Below the pieces are notes generated by a model. It had not been told where the DNA came from. It did not search any database and worked only from the letters and a program-made list of their open reading frames with translations. The position numbers were made by a program, and so were the translations under genes. This document shows positions 9,414 to 18,523 of a stretch of 64,000 bases of DNA, piece after piece. This DNA is from Sulfuritalea sp. (GTDB lineage: Bacteria; Pseudomonadota; Gammaproteobacteria; Burkholderiales; Rhodocyclaceae), in assembly GCA_030247575.1 (NCBI GenBank), contig JAOTRV010000008.1:90477-154476 (forward strand), written 5' to 3'. How positions within the stretch are numbered: position 1 is the first letter of the stretch; every line of letters starts with the position of its first letter.

Positions 9414-10140
9414 GCTTCACCCATTCCGTGTGTCGTTCGCGTTCGAGGATGATGGCGCGCACCCGGGTCAGCGCCACGGCGATCGAATACATCCAGAAGC
9501 ACAGCGCCATCAGCAGCATGCCCCAGAGCATGGTCTGCGCCATCGACGGCGCCTTGGTGAGATTGATCGTGGAGCCCTGATGCAAGGTGTTCCACCATTT
9601 CACGGAAAAATAGATGATGGGAATATTCACCACGCCGACCAGTGCCAGGATCGCCCCGGCCTTGTCGGCGCGACGCGGATCATCGATCGCCGCCTGCAGC
9701 GCCATGAAGCCGAGATAGAGGAAGAACAGGATCAGTTCCGATGTCAGCCGCGCATCCCACACCCACCATGCGCCCCACATCGGCTTGCCCCACAGTGCAC
9801 CGGTCCACAGCGACAGCGCCGCCATCAGGGCGCCGGTGGGCGCCAATGCCTGCGCCATCATGCCCGACACGCGCGTGTTGAGCGCCAGTCCGAGCCCCGC
9901 CCAGAAGGCCATCACCAGATAAATGAACATCGACATCCACGAGGCCGGCACATGGACGAAGATGATCCGATAGCCCTCGCCTTGCTGCGCATCCGTTGGC
10001 GCGACAAAGAACGAAATCCACAGACCGGCGATACCGAAGGCGGCGGTCGCGGCCCAGAACCACGGGATCATGCGCCCGGCCAGCGGATAGAAGCTCTGCG
10101 GGCTGGCGAACTTGAACCAATGAATAATCGACTGTCTCAC
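9400..10140 (-). CDS. ccmC: CcmC, haem transfer protein to CcmE
   Basis: 246 aa, six predicted membrane helices and the tryptophan-rich motif WGAWWVWDARLTSELILF that binds haem with flanking histidines. It attaches haem to CcmE. The start is a GTG at 10140 that overlaps the ccmB stop as GTGA, the same coupling seen elsewhere in this operon. The frame stays open far upstream, but that part reads as a ccmB shadow. Confidence 0.93.
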   Translation of the reverse strand: MRQSIIHWFKFASPQSFYPLAGRMIPWFWAATAAFGIAGLWISFFVAPTDAQQGEGYRIIFVHVPASWMSMFIYLVMAFWAGLGLALNTRVSGMMAQALAPTGALMAALSLWTGALWGKPMWGAWWVWDARLTSELILFFLYLGFMALQAAIDDPRRADKAGAILALVGVVNIPIIYFSVKWWNTLHQGSTINLTKAPSMAQTMLWGMLLMALCFWMYSIAVALTRVRAIILERERHTEWVKHAVE

Positions 10141-10802
10141 TCCAATGCAATCCTCAAAGCGGCCGTGGTCGCCCACGGCGCAAAAAATCCAGCCACTACC
10201 AACATCGCCGCCAGCAGGGACAAATGCCCGCCCGCATCGAGACCCGCAATGTGGGCCTCTACCGCCCCTGCCCCGAAAATCAGCGCCGGGATGTAAAGCG
10301 GCAGTACCAGCAGCGCCAGCAACACACCACCGCCGCGCACCCCGAGCGTCAACGCCGCACCGATCGCGCCGATCAGCGACAGCAATGGAGTACCCAGAAA
10401 CAGGGCCAGCGTCAGAATGCCCAAAGTCGACGCGTCGAGATCGAACTGCAAGCCGAGTACCGGCGCCAGCAACACCAGCGGCAAACCACACAACAGCCAG
10501 TGCGCCAGTATTTTACCGGCAACCAGCAGGCCCAAGGGCGATGGCGACAAGGCCATCTGTTCCAGCGTGCCATCGAGGTGATCGGCCGAAAACAGTCGCG
10601 GCAAGCCGAGCAGCGTCGCCAGCAGTGCGGCAACCCACAGGATGCCGGGCGCGATCTTCTTCAGCAGCACGGGTTCCGGCCCTATGCCCAGGGGAAACAG
10701 GCTGGTGACGATGACGAAAAAGAACACGGCCGTCAGCACCTCGCTCTTGCGCCGCAGGGCGAGCAGGAGGTCGCGACGAACCGTCGCGAGAAAGGCGCTC
10801 AT
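10137..10802 (-). CDS. ccmB: CcmB, haem-maturation ABC permease
   Basis: 221 aa with six hydrophobic segments and the CcmB N-terminal pattern FLATVRRDLLLALRRKSEVL. It pairs with the CcmA ATPase; the complex uses ATP to release holo-CcmE from CcmC. The start overlaps the ccmA stop by 4 bp. Confidence 0.95.
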   Translation of the reverse strand: MSAFLATVRRDLLLALRRKSEVLTAVFFFVIVTSLFPLGIGPEPVLLKKIAPGILWVAALLATLLGLPRLFSADHLDGTLEQMALSPSPLGLLVAGKILAHWLLCGLPLVLLAPVLGLQFDLDASTLGILTLALFLGTPLLSLIGAIGAALTLGVRGGGVLLALLVLPLYIPALIFGAGAVEAHIAGLDAGGHLSLLAAMLVVAGFFAPWATTAALRIALE

Positions 10803-11398
10803 AGCACCAGCGCCTTGCCACCTGGCACCGGCAGCGGCTGGTGGCTGGTCAACACCGCCATGCCGCCGCCGGCCAGATGCTCGGCGATCAATTCACCAAG
10901 CAGCTTCACTGCGGCGACATCGAGCGCGTTGAAGGCTTCGTCGAGCACCCACAGAACCGCGGGACGCGTCAGCAGCCGCGCCAGCAGGACGCGCCGCTTC
11001 TGTCCGGCCGACAACACGCGCACCGGTAGCTCCTCGCGGCCGCGCAGGCCGAGCCGGATCAGCGCGGCCATCGCAGCCCGCTCATCGAGTTCAATGCCGT
11101 CAAGCGCGGCGGCGAGACGCAGATTCTCGAGCGGCGTCAGGTCTTCCTTGACGGCGGCATGGTGCCCGAGATAGATCAGGTCGCGGCGGAATTCGATCGA
11201 GGGCGTCGGCTCGCTGCGCCAGCGGATCTCACCTGCATCGGCCGGGGAAAGGCCGACCAGAAGACGCATCAAGCTGGTCTTGCCGGAGCCGTTTTCGCCC
11301 TGCACGTGCAGCCACTCGCCTGCGGCGAGCGAAAATCCGACGTCGGCAAACAGGCGGCGTTCACCGCGGGAACAGGCGAGACCTGAAACATCGAGCAT
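10799..11398 (-). CDS. ccmA: CcmA, haem-maturation ABC ATPase
   Basis: 199 aa ABC ATPase: Walker A GENGSGKT (residues 34-41), signature LSAGQKRRVLLARLL, Walker B VLWVLDEAFNALD. It is the first gene of ccmABCDEFGHI. No obvious promoter was found in the 44 bp separating it from the upstream same-strand exporter gene, so it may be co-transcribed with that gene or use a promoter inside it. Confidence 0.95.
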   Translation of the reverse strand: MLDVSGLACSRGERRLFADVGFSLAAGEWLHVQGENGSGKTSLMRLLVGLSPADAGEIRWRSEPTPSIEFRRDLIYLGHHAAVKEDLTPLENLRLAAALDGIELDERAAMAALIRLGLRGREELPVRVLSAGQKRRVLLARLLTRPAVLWVLDEAFNALDVAAVKLLGELIAEHLAGGGMAVLTSHQPLPVPGGKALVL

Positions 11399-11442
11399 GG
11401 GCCGATTGTGCCCGAAACGGGCTCAGTAGGGCTTGCGCCGCA

Positions 11443-12333
11443 TCAAGCGGCCCGCCGCGGCGGCAGCAATACCGAGGCGATCGCGGCCAGAACCAGCACC
11501 AGCGCAGCGAAATCCTGCCAGTGCGGGGCTTCCTTCAAAAAGATCATTCCGCTGAAAACTCCTACCACGGGAATGATCAGGGAGCCGAGCGATGAAACGG
11601 AAGCCGGCACCATCTGCACCAGCTTGTTCCATGCCCAGTAGCAGAACAGCAGGCCGATGAAGACGTTGTACCAAAAGCCGAACATGGGCCAAAAGCTGAC
11701 CCGGCCCCATTCGACGCTGTCCAGCGCATGCCCGGCCAAGGCCATGGGTACCCCCCCCAGCAAGGCCTGCCATGCCGTCAAGGAGGTAATGGGCATCGGC
11801 AGCGGATTGGCCTTGTAGATTACCAGGCCTGCGGCCCAGAAAATCGCGGCGACGATCATCAGCAGTACGCCTACGGGGGCGCTACCGAGCTTCTCCAATT
11901 CGGTGCCGATCAGCAACGCCATGCCGCTCATGCCGAGGAGCAGCCCGATCAGCCGGCGCCGGGTCAGGGGCTCATTGAGAAACCAGACCGAGAGCAGCGC
12001 ACTCCAGAGCGGCATGGTGTAGCCGAGGATGGCCGCGCGTCCCGAGGGCAGCATGCTGACGCCATAGATCGCGAAAATGTTCCAGCCGACGATGTTGCAC
12101 GACGCCAGAGCGATCAGTTGCGGCCAGCGTCCCGCCGGCACTTTCAAGGACTGACCGGAAAACCATGCGATGGCGAACAGGCCGAAGGAAGCCAGCACCA
12201 TGCAGTCGCCGCGAAACATCAAGCGCGGAATCTCGGTGATCACCACTTTCATGATCGGCCAGTTGAAGCCCCAGCCAAGGGAGAGCAGGCCGAGCAGGAC
12301 GAGGCCGGCGCGCGGGATGGGAGCGGAAGACAT
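11443..12333 (-). CDS. EamA-family (DMT) inner-membrane exporter
   Basis: 296 aa, about ten membrane helices in two EamA repeats (first repeat to about residue 140, second containing GVLLMIVAAIFWAAGLVIYK). Members export amino acids or other metabolites; the substrate cannot be told from sequence. Start at the ATG at 12333, 44 bp from the divergent gene at 12378. The frame extends upstream as a shadow of that gene. It runs directly into ccmA on the same strand. Confidence 0.85.
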   Translation of the reverse strand: MSSAPIPRAGLVLLGLLSLGWGFNWPIMKVVITEIPRLMFRGDCMVLASFGLFAIAWFSGQSLKVPAGRWPQLIALASCNIVGWNIFAIYGVSMLPSGRAAILGYTMPLWSALLSVWFLNEPLTRRRLIGLLLGMSGMALLIGTELEKLGSAPVGVLLMIVAAIFWAAGLVIYKANPLPMPITSLTAWQALLGGVPMALAGHALDSVEWGRVSFWPMFGFWYNVFIGLLFCYWAWNKLVQMVPASVSSLGSLIIPVVGVFSGMIFLKEAPHWQDFAALVLVLAAIASVLLPPRRAA

Positions 12334-12377
12334 GGTGCGCGAGTGTCGCACGGCAGTGCGGGCTTTACAATCCGCCG

Positions 12378-13457
12378 ATGTCCTCCCTCGCCCTGCTGCC
12401 TTTGCTCGCCATTGCAGCCCTGCTCTCGCTGGCGACAGCAGGGGTGTTGCTGATCGCGACGCACTCGACACCGCAACTGGCTGCCCACCTGGCGTTCGCA
12501 CTGGGGGCGATGCCGCTGATTCTCGCCGCCATGAGCTATTTCGTCCCGGTGTTGACCCGCAGCGGCGCAGCGGGTGCCGCTGCGCGCTGGCCGCCGCTGC
12601 TGGCGTGGACCGGAGGAGCACTGGCGGTTGCCTCGTTCGCCACCGATTTTTCGCCGGTGCGCCTCAGTCTGGCCGCGGCACTCGGCGGGTTGGCGGCGCT
12701 GAGTCTCGGTGCCTGGACCCTTAACCGGACGCGCCGCATGTTCGGCCCCCGCCATAGGGGGCTGGACTGGTATCTGGCCGCGCTGGGTTTCCTGTTGCTG
12801 GCGCTGCTGGCGGTTCTGCTGATGCCGGCATTCCCCTCACAGCGCAATGCGCTGCGCCTGTTTCACCTGCATGCCAATCTGCTCGGCTTCGTCGGGCTCA
12901 CCGCGTTGGGCACCTTGCAAGTCTTGCTACCCACCTCGCTTGGGAAGCCCGATCCTGCCGCAGCATTGCGTCTGCGGCACGACCTCAAATGGGCGGCAGT
13001 CGGCGCGCTGCTGATAGCCATCGGCGCGTCCTCGCCGCTGCCGGCGGCAGCGTCCTTGGGCGCGACGGCCCTTGCGCTGCTGGGAACGGCGTTCTACGTT
13101 GCCGTCGTCCTGCGCCTGCTGCGCGCATGGCACGCCGCGTTCGGCAGGGATCTGCTGCTGCAACTTCATGGCGCGGCACCGTCCTTGATGGCAGCCACGC
13201 TGGGCTTGCTCGGCATGCTCGCGCTGGGTGCAGCCCATGGAGCCGACTGGCTACCCGCGCGCCCGGCGATTGCCGGTTTCGTCATTGCCTTCCTGCTGCC
13301 GCTGGTAAGCGGTGCCGCCGCCCATCTGTTGCCGGTCTGGCTGCGGCCGGGGGCACAGGGGCCGTGGCATCAGGCGCTGCGTGCCAGACTGTGCCGCTGG
13401 GGTGGCGCACGCGGCCTGATGCTGTTGCTTGTTGGGCTGGTGGTCACCCTTGCCTGA
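12378..13457 (+). CDS. Polytopic membrane protein resembling NnrS / haem-copper oxidase subunit I
   Basis: 359 aa, 11-12 hydrophobic segments, very Leu/Ala-rich. Conserved-looking blocks are HLAFALGAMPLILAAMSYF near residue 35 and HLHANLLGFVGLTALGTLQ near residue 165. The repeated His-x-His/Asn-rich helix pattern is found in NnrS-like and oxidase-subunit-I-like proteins of Betaproteobacteria. Role unproven; a haem/copper membrane protein linked to nitric oxide or respiration would suit the neighbouring nap and ccm genes, but that is inference. Confidence 0.6.
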   Translation: MSSLALLPLLAIAALLSLATAGVLLIATHSTPQLAAHLAFALGAMPLILAAMSYFVPVLTRSGAAGAAARWPPLLAWTGGALAVASFATDFSPVRLSLAAALGGLAALSLGAWTLNRTRRMFGPRHRGLDWYLAALGFLLLALLAVLLMPAFPSQRNALRLFHLHANLLGFVGLTALGTLQVLLPTSLGKPDPAAALRLRHDLKWAAVGALLIAIGASSPLPAAASLGATALALLGTAFYVAVVLRLLRAWHAAFGRDLLLQLHGAAPSLMAATLGLLGMLALGAAHGADWLPARPAIAGFVIAFLLPLVSGAAAHLLPVWLRPGAQGPWHQALRARLCRWGGARGLMLLLVGLVVTLA

Positions 13458-13546
13458 AGCAACGAATGCTGGATGGACCCTCAGTCGCGGGTAATATAGG
13501 AATGCGATAGCATATTATTTCAACCACCACAGAGCAGGAGACCATC

Positions 13547-13765
13547 ATGGCCCGCAAGAAGAAGCTGGATTTCAGCGACATCGCTACCGATCGTAAGAAA
13601 GAAAATCTCAATCAGAAGGATTTCTGGGCGCGGTACGGCGTCACCCAATCGGGTGGTTCGCGCTATGAATCCGGCCGCAATATTCCCAAGCCGCTGGCGA
13701 TTCTGCTCTGGCTGCACCGGTCCGGAAAGATCAGCGACAAGGATCTCGCCGATGCGCTGAAGTGA
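13547..13765 (+). CDS. Small XRE-type helix-turn-helix regulator
   Basis: 72 aa. A basic N-terminus (MARKKKLDF), then a compact HTH (NQKDFWARYGVTQSGGSRYESGR) in which the second helix carries the DNA-reading residues, and a short C-terminal helical end. RBS is GCAGGAGA upstream of the ATG. An imperfect palindrome containing ATGCGATAGCAT (13502-13513) lies 35 bp upstream and may be its own operator. Target genes unknown. Confidence 0.7.
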   Translation: MARKKKLDFSDIATDRKKENLNQKDFWARYGVTQSGGSRYESGRNIPKPLAILLWLHRSGKISDKDLADALK

Positions 13766-13838
13766 TTGTTTTCGGGTAAGAGTGGCGCCAGGAGTCGTCG
13801 CTGGCCAGGTTTCCGTGCCCCCCGGCAACGCGCCAAGA

Positions 13839-13875
13839 AAAAGCCGAATCAACTTAATGAGTTGATTCGGCTTTT
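13839..13875. terminator. Bidirectional intrinsic terminator
   Basis: A perfect 16 bp stem (AAAAGCCGAATCAACT and its complement) closes a 5 nt loop. A-rich left and T-rich right flanks give a U-tract in either direction. It separates the rightward XRE gene from the leftward tRNA-Lys pair. Confidence 0.9.
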
Positions 13876-13879
13876 GATT

Positions 13880-13955
13880 TGGTGGGTTGTCACAGATTCG
13901 AACTGTGGACCGACGGATTAAGAGTCCGCTGCTCTACCAACTGAGCTAACAACCC
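13880..13955 (-). tRNA. tRNA-Lys(CTT)
   Basis: 76 nt including an encoded CCA. Acceptor stem GGGTTGT/ACAACCC, D-arm AGCTCAGTTGGTAGAGC, anticodon loop CTCTTAA giving anticodon CTT, T-loop TTCGAAT. It is the downstream member of a tandem pair with tRNA-Lys(TTT). Confidence 0.97.
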
Positions 13956-13978
13956 GAATTTCAAATTATATATTACGG

Positions 13979-14054
13979 TGGTGGGTCGGGCGAGATTCGA
14001 ACTCGCGACCAACGGATTAAAAGTCCGCTGCTCTACCGACTGAGCTACCGACCC
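13979..14054 (-). tRNA. tRNA-Lys(TTT)
   Basis: 76 nt including an encoded CCA. Acceptor stem GGGTCGG/CCGACCC, anticodon loop CTTTTAA giving anticodon TTT, T-loop TTCGAAT. It lies 23 bp upstream of tRNA-Lys(CTT) on the same strand and is probably co-transcribed with it. Confidence 0.97.
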
Positions 14055-14148
14055 AGCGCAGAAGGGCGCGAATCGTACAGACCTTCCTTGACGCTGTCAA
14101 ACCTGCGCTGAAATTCGCGCAACTCTCCGCTTTCGTCGGCAAAACCAC

Positions 14149-14177
14149 AAAAAAAACGCAACCCACGTAGGGTTGCG
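14149..14177 (-). terminator. Intrinsic terminator, minus strand
   Basis: An 8 bp GC stem with a 5 nt loop followed on the minus strand by eight consecutive T. No protein gene on that strand ends here, which is what suggests a short non-coding transcript upstream. Confidence 0.8.
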
Positions 14178-14363
14178 GTTAATCCACACCAAAGGAGGAG
14201 AGGGTGGAGGAGACACGGGTCAAACACAAACTGACTTGATTTTGCTTGCGGCATCAGCTGGCGTTCAGTTGGAAAAATTCTTTCATACTCCCTGTCGCAT
14301 TGCAAGGCTTTTTTGTGCATTGCGCAATCGGCGGCTCAAAAGCAGCTGTGCACTGCATCAAGT
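14149..14363 (-). ncRNA. Candidate small RNA with anti-Shine-Dalgarno motifs
   Basis: The minus strand of an AT-richer gap has a perfect TATAAT -10 (14370-14375) and, about 200 nt downstream, an intrinsic terminator: CGCAACCC/GGGTTGCG stem (14157-14177) followed by eight T (14149-14156). Between them are two CCTCC motifs (14194-14198 and 14206-14210), repeated TGC-rich words (14297-14330), and a ten-codon ORF (MKEFFQLNAS) with GGGAG just before its ATG at 14285. No good -35 is visible. This could be a CU-rich regulatory RNA or a leader peptide transcript; the rest of the 14055-14539 gap shows no gene. Confidence 0.45.
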
Positions 14364-14539
14364 TATTTGATTATATTGATTTTTAACGGATTAACTTTCA
14401 ATTCCTGGCCAGCAAGTTTTCTTATGCGGGCGCCAATTCGGCGCTTGGAAGACGAAACGGGCTCAGTTTGCTGCGACGCCACATGTACCGCTGAATGCCC
14501 CGGCTAGAATGCTCGCCATTGCTTGAAGGAGTGAATGGC

Positions 14540-14956
14540 ATGGAATGCACGGTACGCTGGCATGAGGGAATGAGTTTTGTTGCCGAGACCGGCAGCGGGC
14601 ACTTGGTATGCATGGACGGTGCACCGGATGCGGGCGGACGCAATCTGGCGCCGCGGCCCATGGAATTGCTGCTGGCCGGCACCGGTGGCTGCACGGCCTT
14701 CGATATCGTCCTGATCCTGAAGCGCGGCCGCCATGCGGTCAGCGGATGCGAGGTAAAGCTTCAGGCCGATCGGGCGGAGACGGACCCCAAGGTTTTCACC
14801 AGGATCAACATGCACTTCGTGGTGACCGGGAAGAATCTGAAGCCGGAGGCGGTCGAGCGCGCGGTTCAACTGTCCGCGGAGAAATACTGCTCTGCGTCGA
14901 TCATGCTGGGCAAGACTGCCGCGATCGACCACAGCTTCGAGGTGGTCGAGGCCTGA
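14540..14956 (+). CDS. OsmC/Ohr-family peroxiredoxin-like protein
   Basis: 138 aa. The two family cysteines are present at C51 (GTGGCTAFD) and C107 (EKYCSASIML), consistent with thiol-dependent hydroperoxide reduction. The layout (PMELLLAGTGGCTAFDIV) is closest to the YhfA-type OsmC subgroup. Start at the ATG at 14540 with AAGGAG 8 bp upstream; the open frame begins earlier but without an RBS. Its stop abuts the convergent coq7 stop with no gap. Confidence 0.88.
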   Translation: MECTVRWHEGMSFVAETGSGHLVCMDGAPDAGGRNLAPRPMELLLAGTGGCTAFDIVLILKRGRHAVSGCEVKLQADRAETDPKVFTRINMHFVVTGKNLKPEAVERAVQLSAEKYCSASIMLGKTAAIDHSFEVVEA

Positions 14957-15577
14957 TCAGGCAACGTAGGACAGTTTCGTCATCACCTTCGATGAAAGCT
15001 TCATCGCCAGCTTGACCGGCGGCGGCAGTTCCCGCGCGCCGTAGTGCGTCGCTGTTTCGGCATGGCGCATCTCGTCGACTTTCATCTGTTCCAGCACTTC
15101 CCAGGACTTGCGATCCTGCGCCGGCAGACTGGCTTTGTGGCCCTCGAGATGGCCCTCCACCTGACGCTCGGTTTCTGCCAGAAATCCCAGGCTCCAGGCA
15201 TCGCCGAATTTTCCGGCGACCACCCCGATGGCCAGCGAACCGGCATACCACAGCGGATTGAACAGGCTCTTGCGACCACCGAGTTCGGCGATGCGCCTCG
15301 CGGTCCAATTGAGATGCTCGGTTTCTTCCCATGCGGCCTGTTCCAGCTCGCGCCTGACCGCCGGATCGGACGAGCCCAGTGCCTGCCCCTGGTACAGCGC
15401 CTGGGCGCAGATCTCCCCGCAGTGATTGACCCGCATCAGCGCAGCGACGTGGCGCTTCTCGTCCTCGCTCATCTCGGCCTCGGGCAGGTCTTCACCAGGC
15501 ATCGGTCTGCGGGTCGGGGCGGACGCAAAGACCGCACGCAGCGCCTTGTCCAGTTCGGGTATCAGGATGTCGAACAT
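14957..15577 (-). CDS. coq7: Coq7, demethoxyubiquinone hydroxylase
   Basis: 206 aa di-iron monooxygenase of ubiquinone biosynthesis. It carries the two-repeat ferritin-like fold with carboxylate/His ligands in EICAQALYQGQA, EETEHLNW and EMRHAETATHYGA. It acts at the inner membrane surface and needs oxygen, so the organism makes ubiquinone aerobically. Start at the ATG at 15577, a normal N-terminus for the betaproteobacterial form. Confidence 0.93.
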   Translation of the reverse strand: MFDILIPELDKALRAVFASAPTRRPMPGEDLPEAEMSEDEKRHVAALMRVNHCGEICAQALYQGQALGSSDPAVRRELEQAAWEETEHLNWTARRIAELGGRKSLFNPLWYAGSLAIGVVAGKFGDAWSLGFLAETERQVEGHLEGHKASLPAQDRKSWEVLEQMKVDEMRHAETATHYGARELPPPVKLAMKLSSKVMTKLSYVA

Positions 15578-15597
15578 TTGAAGCCCCCTGAAATCTG

Positions 15598-16152
15598 TCA
15601 ATTCACCTCGGGATGCCTGCCGAGGCGCAAGGCGTTGCGTCCCTCGTCGGCCGTCTTGATGGCGCGTCCCGTCGGGCAAAACAGGTCGTGACTCAGTGCC
15701 GCATGGTGCGCATTGAGAGCCTTGGTCTCTATGGGCCGCCAGTCGTTGCGCACGGCGCGGGATATCGTCCAGGTGCCGTCGCTGCGACCGGTGGCGTAAT
15801 GCTTCCACCTGAGATCCCGGCAGTTGATGCCCTCGAAGCTGACGTTGGTGGCGCCGCCTGAAGTTTTCACCACAAGCACGTAACGCACGACGCCATCAGT
15901 GCCGACAGCCAGCGTGCTGGCGTCGATCAGGAACTTGTTGGCGGCCGTGGCACTGACATAAATCTCGCGCAGGTCTTCCGCCTTCGGAAAGGCCGGGGGT
16001 TCGACTTCCCGCTGCTCCTTCCAGGGGCCCGGGTCCTCGATATTCGGATTGAAGGCATTCTGGGTGGGACGGCCGCCCCTCGACACATCACGGTCCTGCG
16101 CCGCGGCGCTCAGGGCGACGGCAGAAAGGACCAGCAGTCCGCTGAATTTCAT
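15598..16152 (-). CDS. CNP1-like periplasmic protein of unknown function
   Basis: 184 aa with a signal peptide ([19 protein letters not shown]) and the sequence character of the betaproteobacterial CNP1-like family ([18 protein letters not shown] near residue 44; [17 protein letters not shown] mid-protein). No catalytic motif is recognisable. The start overlaps the rppH stop by 4 bp, so the two form an operon, and coq7 follows 20 bp on. Confidence 0.75.
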   Translation of the reverse strand: MKFSGLLVLSAVALSAAAQDRDVSRGGRPTQNAFNPNIEDPGPWKEQREVEPPAFPKAEDLREIYVSATAANKFLIDASTLAVGTDGVVRYVLVVKTSGGATNVSFEGINCRDLRWKHYATGRSDGTWTISRAVRNDWRPIETKALNAHHAALSHDLFCPTGRAIKTADEGRNALRLGRHPEVN

Positions 16153-16676
16153 TTCGTATGATCCGCCGCGTCCGTTTCCCAGCGCGGCACCCGCTCGTCG
16201 GGGTGCACGAACAGCAGGCGCGCCAATTCGAGCAGGGCGGCCTCATACACGCCGCGCTTGAACTCGATCACGCTGCCCAGCGGCACCCAGTAGTTGTTCC
16301 AGCGCCAGGCATCGAATTCCGGGTGTTCGCTGGCGCGCAGGCAGACGTCGCTGTCGCGGCCGACCAGACGCAGCAGAAACCAGATCTGTTTCTGCCCCTT
16401 GTAGGTGCTGCGCCATTCGCGGCGTATCCATTGCTTCGGCACTTCATAGCGCAACCAGTCGCGTGTGCGGCCGATGATCCGCACATGCTCGGGCTTGAGG
16501 CCGGTTTCCTCCTCCAGTTCACGCAGCATCGCCTGCTCGGGCGTTTCGCCCTTCTTGATGCCCCCTTGCGGGAACTGCCAGGAATGTTCGCGGATGCGCT
16601 TGCCCCAGAAGACCTCGTTGCGACTGTTGACCAGAACGATGCCGACGTTCGGGCGAAAGCCTTCACGATCGAGCAT
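16149..16676 (-). CDS. rppH: RppH, RNA pyrophosphohydrolase
   Basis: 175 aa Nudix hydrolase that removes pyrophosphate from 5'-triphosphate mRNA and starts decay. It opens [17 protein letters not shown], then WQFPQGGI and a Nudix box running GGIKKGE through RELEEETG, followed by the family-typical [15 protein letters not shown]. Divergent from proS across 131 bp, the usual betaproteobacterial arrangement. Confidence 0.94.
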   Translation of the reverse strand: MLDREGFRPNVGIVLVNSRNEVFWGKRIREHSWQFPQGGIKKGETPEQAMLRELEEETGLKPEHVRIIGRTRDWLRYEVPKQWIRREWRSTYKGQKQIWFLLRLVGRDSDVCLRASEHPEFDAWRWNNYWVPLGSVIEFKRGVYEAALLELARLLFVHPDERVPRWETDAADHTK

Positions 16677-16807
16677 GATGCATATTCCAATGATTGATTG
16701 GGGTTCATTCTTTCACAATCGGGGGCCGCTGGAAAGCCGCATCTGCCGCCTCTGCAAATTGGCGGCCGCGGTTAAAATGCGCGCTTTCCGCCTTTCAGCC
16801 TACAGCC

Positions 16808-18523
16808 ATGCGCGCCAGCCAGTTCTTCATCGCCACTCTCAAGGAAGCTCCCTCCGACGCCGAAATCGTCAGCCACAAGCTGATGCTGCGCGCCGGCCTG
16901 ATCCGCCGCCTCGCCGGCGGCATTTACACCTGGATGCCGATGGGCCTGCGTGTCCTGCGCAAGGTCGAGAACATTGTGCGCGAGGAAATGAACCGCGCCG
17001 GCGCCGTCGAACTGCTCATGCCGGCGGTGCAACCTTTTGAATTGTGGGAAGAATCCGGGCGCGGCCCGAAGTACGGCCCGGAGCTGCTGCGCTTCAAGGA
17101 TCGCCACCAGCGCGACTTCGTGATCGGCCCGACGCACGAAGAGGTCATCACCGACGTGGTGCGCCGCGACGTCAAGAGCTATCGCCAATTGCCGCGCCAC
17201 TTCTACCAGATCCAGACCAAGTTCCGCGACGAGATCCGGCCGCGCTTCGGCGTCATGCGCGGGCGCGAGTTCCTCATGAAGGACGGCTATTCCTTTCACA
17301 CCTCGTACGCCGACCTGGAACGCGAATACCGCAACATGTACGACACCTACAGCCGTATTTTCACTCGCTTGAGCCTGCAATTCCGTGCCGTGGCCGCCGA
17401 CACCGGCGCCATCGGCGGCACCGGCTCGCACGAATTCCATGTGCTGGCGGACTCGGGCGAAGACGCGATTGCATTCTGCCCGGGATCGGACTATGCGGCC
17501 AACGTGGAACTCGCCGAGGCGGTCGCCCCCGCGAGAGTAGACGCCGGTGTTACGGCGACAATGGAAAAGAAAGCCACGCCGGGCAAGACCAAGTGCGAGG
17601 ATGTCGCGGCTTTCCTCGGCCTCCCGCTAACGCAGACGGTCAAGGCCATCGCCGTCATGGCGGAAAAGGAAGGCGGCAGCGAATTCGTCCTGCTGCTCCT
17701 GCGCGGCGATCACGACCTGAACGAAATCAAGGCGCAGAAGGTGGTCGGCGCATTCCGTTTCGCCCGCGACGAGGAAATCGTCGAAGCGCTCGGCTGCAAG
17801 GCCGGCTATATCGGCGCGGTGGGATTTTCGGGAAGAGTCGTCGCCGACCGCAGCGTTGCCGTCATGAACGACTGCGTTTGCGGCGCCAATGAAGAGGGCT
17901 ACCACCTCACCGGCGTCAATTTCGGTCGCGACCTGCCGCAACCCGAAACCGTGGCCGACATCCGCAACGTGGTCGAGGGCGACGCCTCGCCAGACGGCAA
18001 GGGCCCGCTCGAACTGTGCCGCGGCATCGAAGTCGGTCACATCTTCCAGCTGCGCACCAAGTACGCCGAAGCGCTGAAATGCACGTTCCTCGACGAGCAG
18101 GGCAAGGACCAGGTCATGGAAATGGGCTGCTACGGCATCGGCGTCTCGCGCATCGTCGGCGCCGCCATCGAGCAGGGCCACGACGAGCGCGGCATCATAT
18201 TCCCCGCCTCGATCGCTCCCTTTGCCGTGGCGGTGGTGCCGATGAACTACGCCAAGTCGGAAGCGGTCCGCGCCGCCGCCGCCGCCCTCCATGCCGAGCT
18301 GCTCGCCGCCGGCATCGACGCGATCCTCGACGACCGCGACGAGCGCCCCGGCTCGATGTTCGCCGACTGGGAACTGATTGGCATCCCGCACCGCGTGGTG
18401 GTCGGCGAGCGCGGCCTCAAGGAAGGCAAGCTCGAATACAAGGGCCGCCGCGACACCGAGGCGACCATGGTTGCCGTCGGCGACATGGCGGCCTTCCTCA
18501 AACAGAAACTGTGCGGCGCCTAG
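16808..18523 (+). CDS. proS: Prolyl-tRNA synthetase
   Basis: 571 aa class II synthetase of the bacterial type. Motif 2 lies in the [17 protein letters not shown] block and motif 3 at the C-terminal [13 protein letters not shown]. An INS editing domain (about residues 225-385) removes mischarged Ala. Start at the ATG at 16808 ([15 protein letters not shown]); the frame is open 38 codons further upstream, without family sequence. A variant of the 25 bp dispersed repeat (17534-17557) is read in frame at the edge of the INS domain. Confidence 0.97.
   Translation: MRASQFFIATLKEAPSDAEIVSHKLMLRAGLIRRLAGGIYTWMPMGLRVLRKVENIVREEMNRAGAVELLMPAVQPFELWEESGRGPKYGPELLRFKDRHQRDFVIGPTHEEVITDVVRRDVKSYRQLPRHFYQIQTKFRDEIRPRFGVMRGREFLMKDGYSFHTSYADLEREYRNMYDTYSRIFTRLSLQFRAVAADTGAIGGTGSHEFHVLADSGEDAIAFCPGSDYAANVELAEAVAPARVDAGVTATMEKKATPGKTKCEDVAAFLGLPLTQTVKAIAVMAEKEGGSEFVLLLLRGDHDLNEIKAQKVVGAFRFARDEEIVEALGCKAGYIGAVGFSGRVVADRSVAVMNDCVCGANEEGYHLTGVNFGRDLPQPETVADIRNVVEGDASPDGKGPLELCRGIEVGHIFQLRTKYAEALKCTFLDEQGKDQVMEMGCYGIGVSRIVGAAIEQGHDERGIIFPASIAPFAVAVVPMNYAKSEAVRAAAAALHAELLAAGIDAILDDRDERPGSMFADWELIGIPHRVVVGERGLKEGKLEYKGRRDTEATMVAVGDMAAFLKQKLCGA
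17534..17557 (+). repeat. 25 bp dispersed repeat, copy 3 (in proS)
   Basis: AGAGTAGACGCCGGTGTTAC then GGCG, in sense with proS at the boundary of the editing domain. Confidence 0.5.

Noticed and set aside
14045-14320. 91-codon minus-strand frame overlapping tRNA-Lys(TTT)
   Set aside because: It runs through a terminator into a tRNA gene and resembles no protein; the candidate RNA and ten-codon ORF explain the region better.
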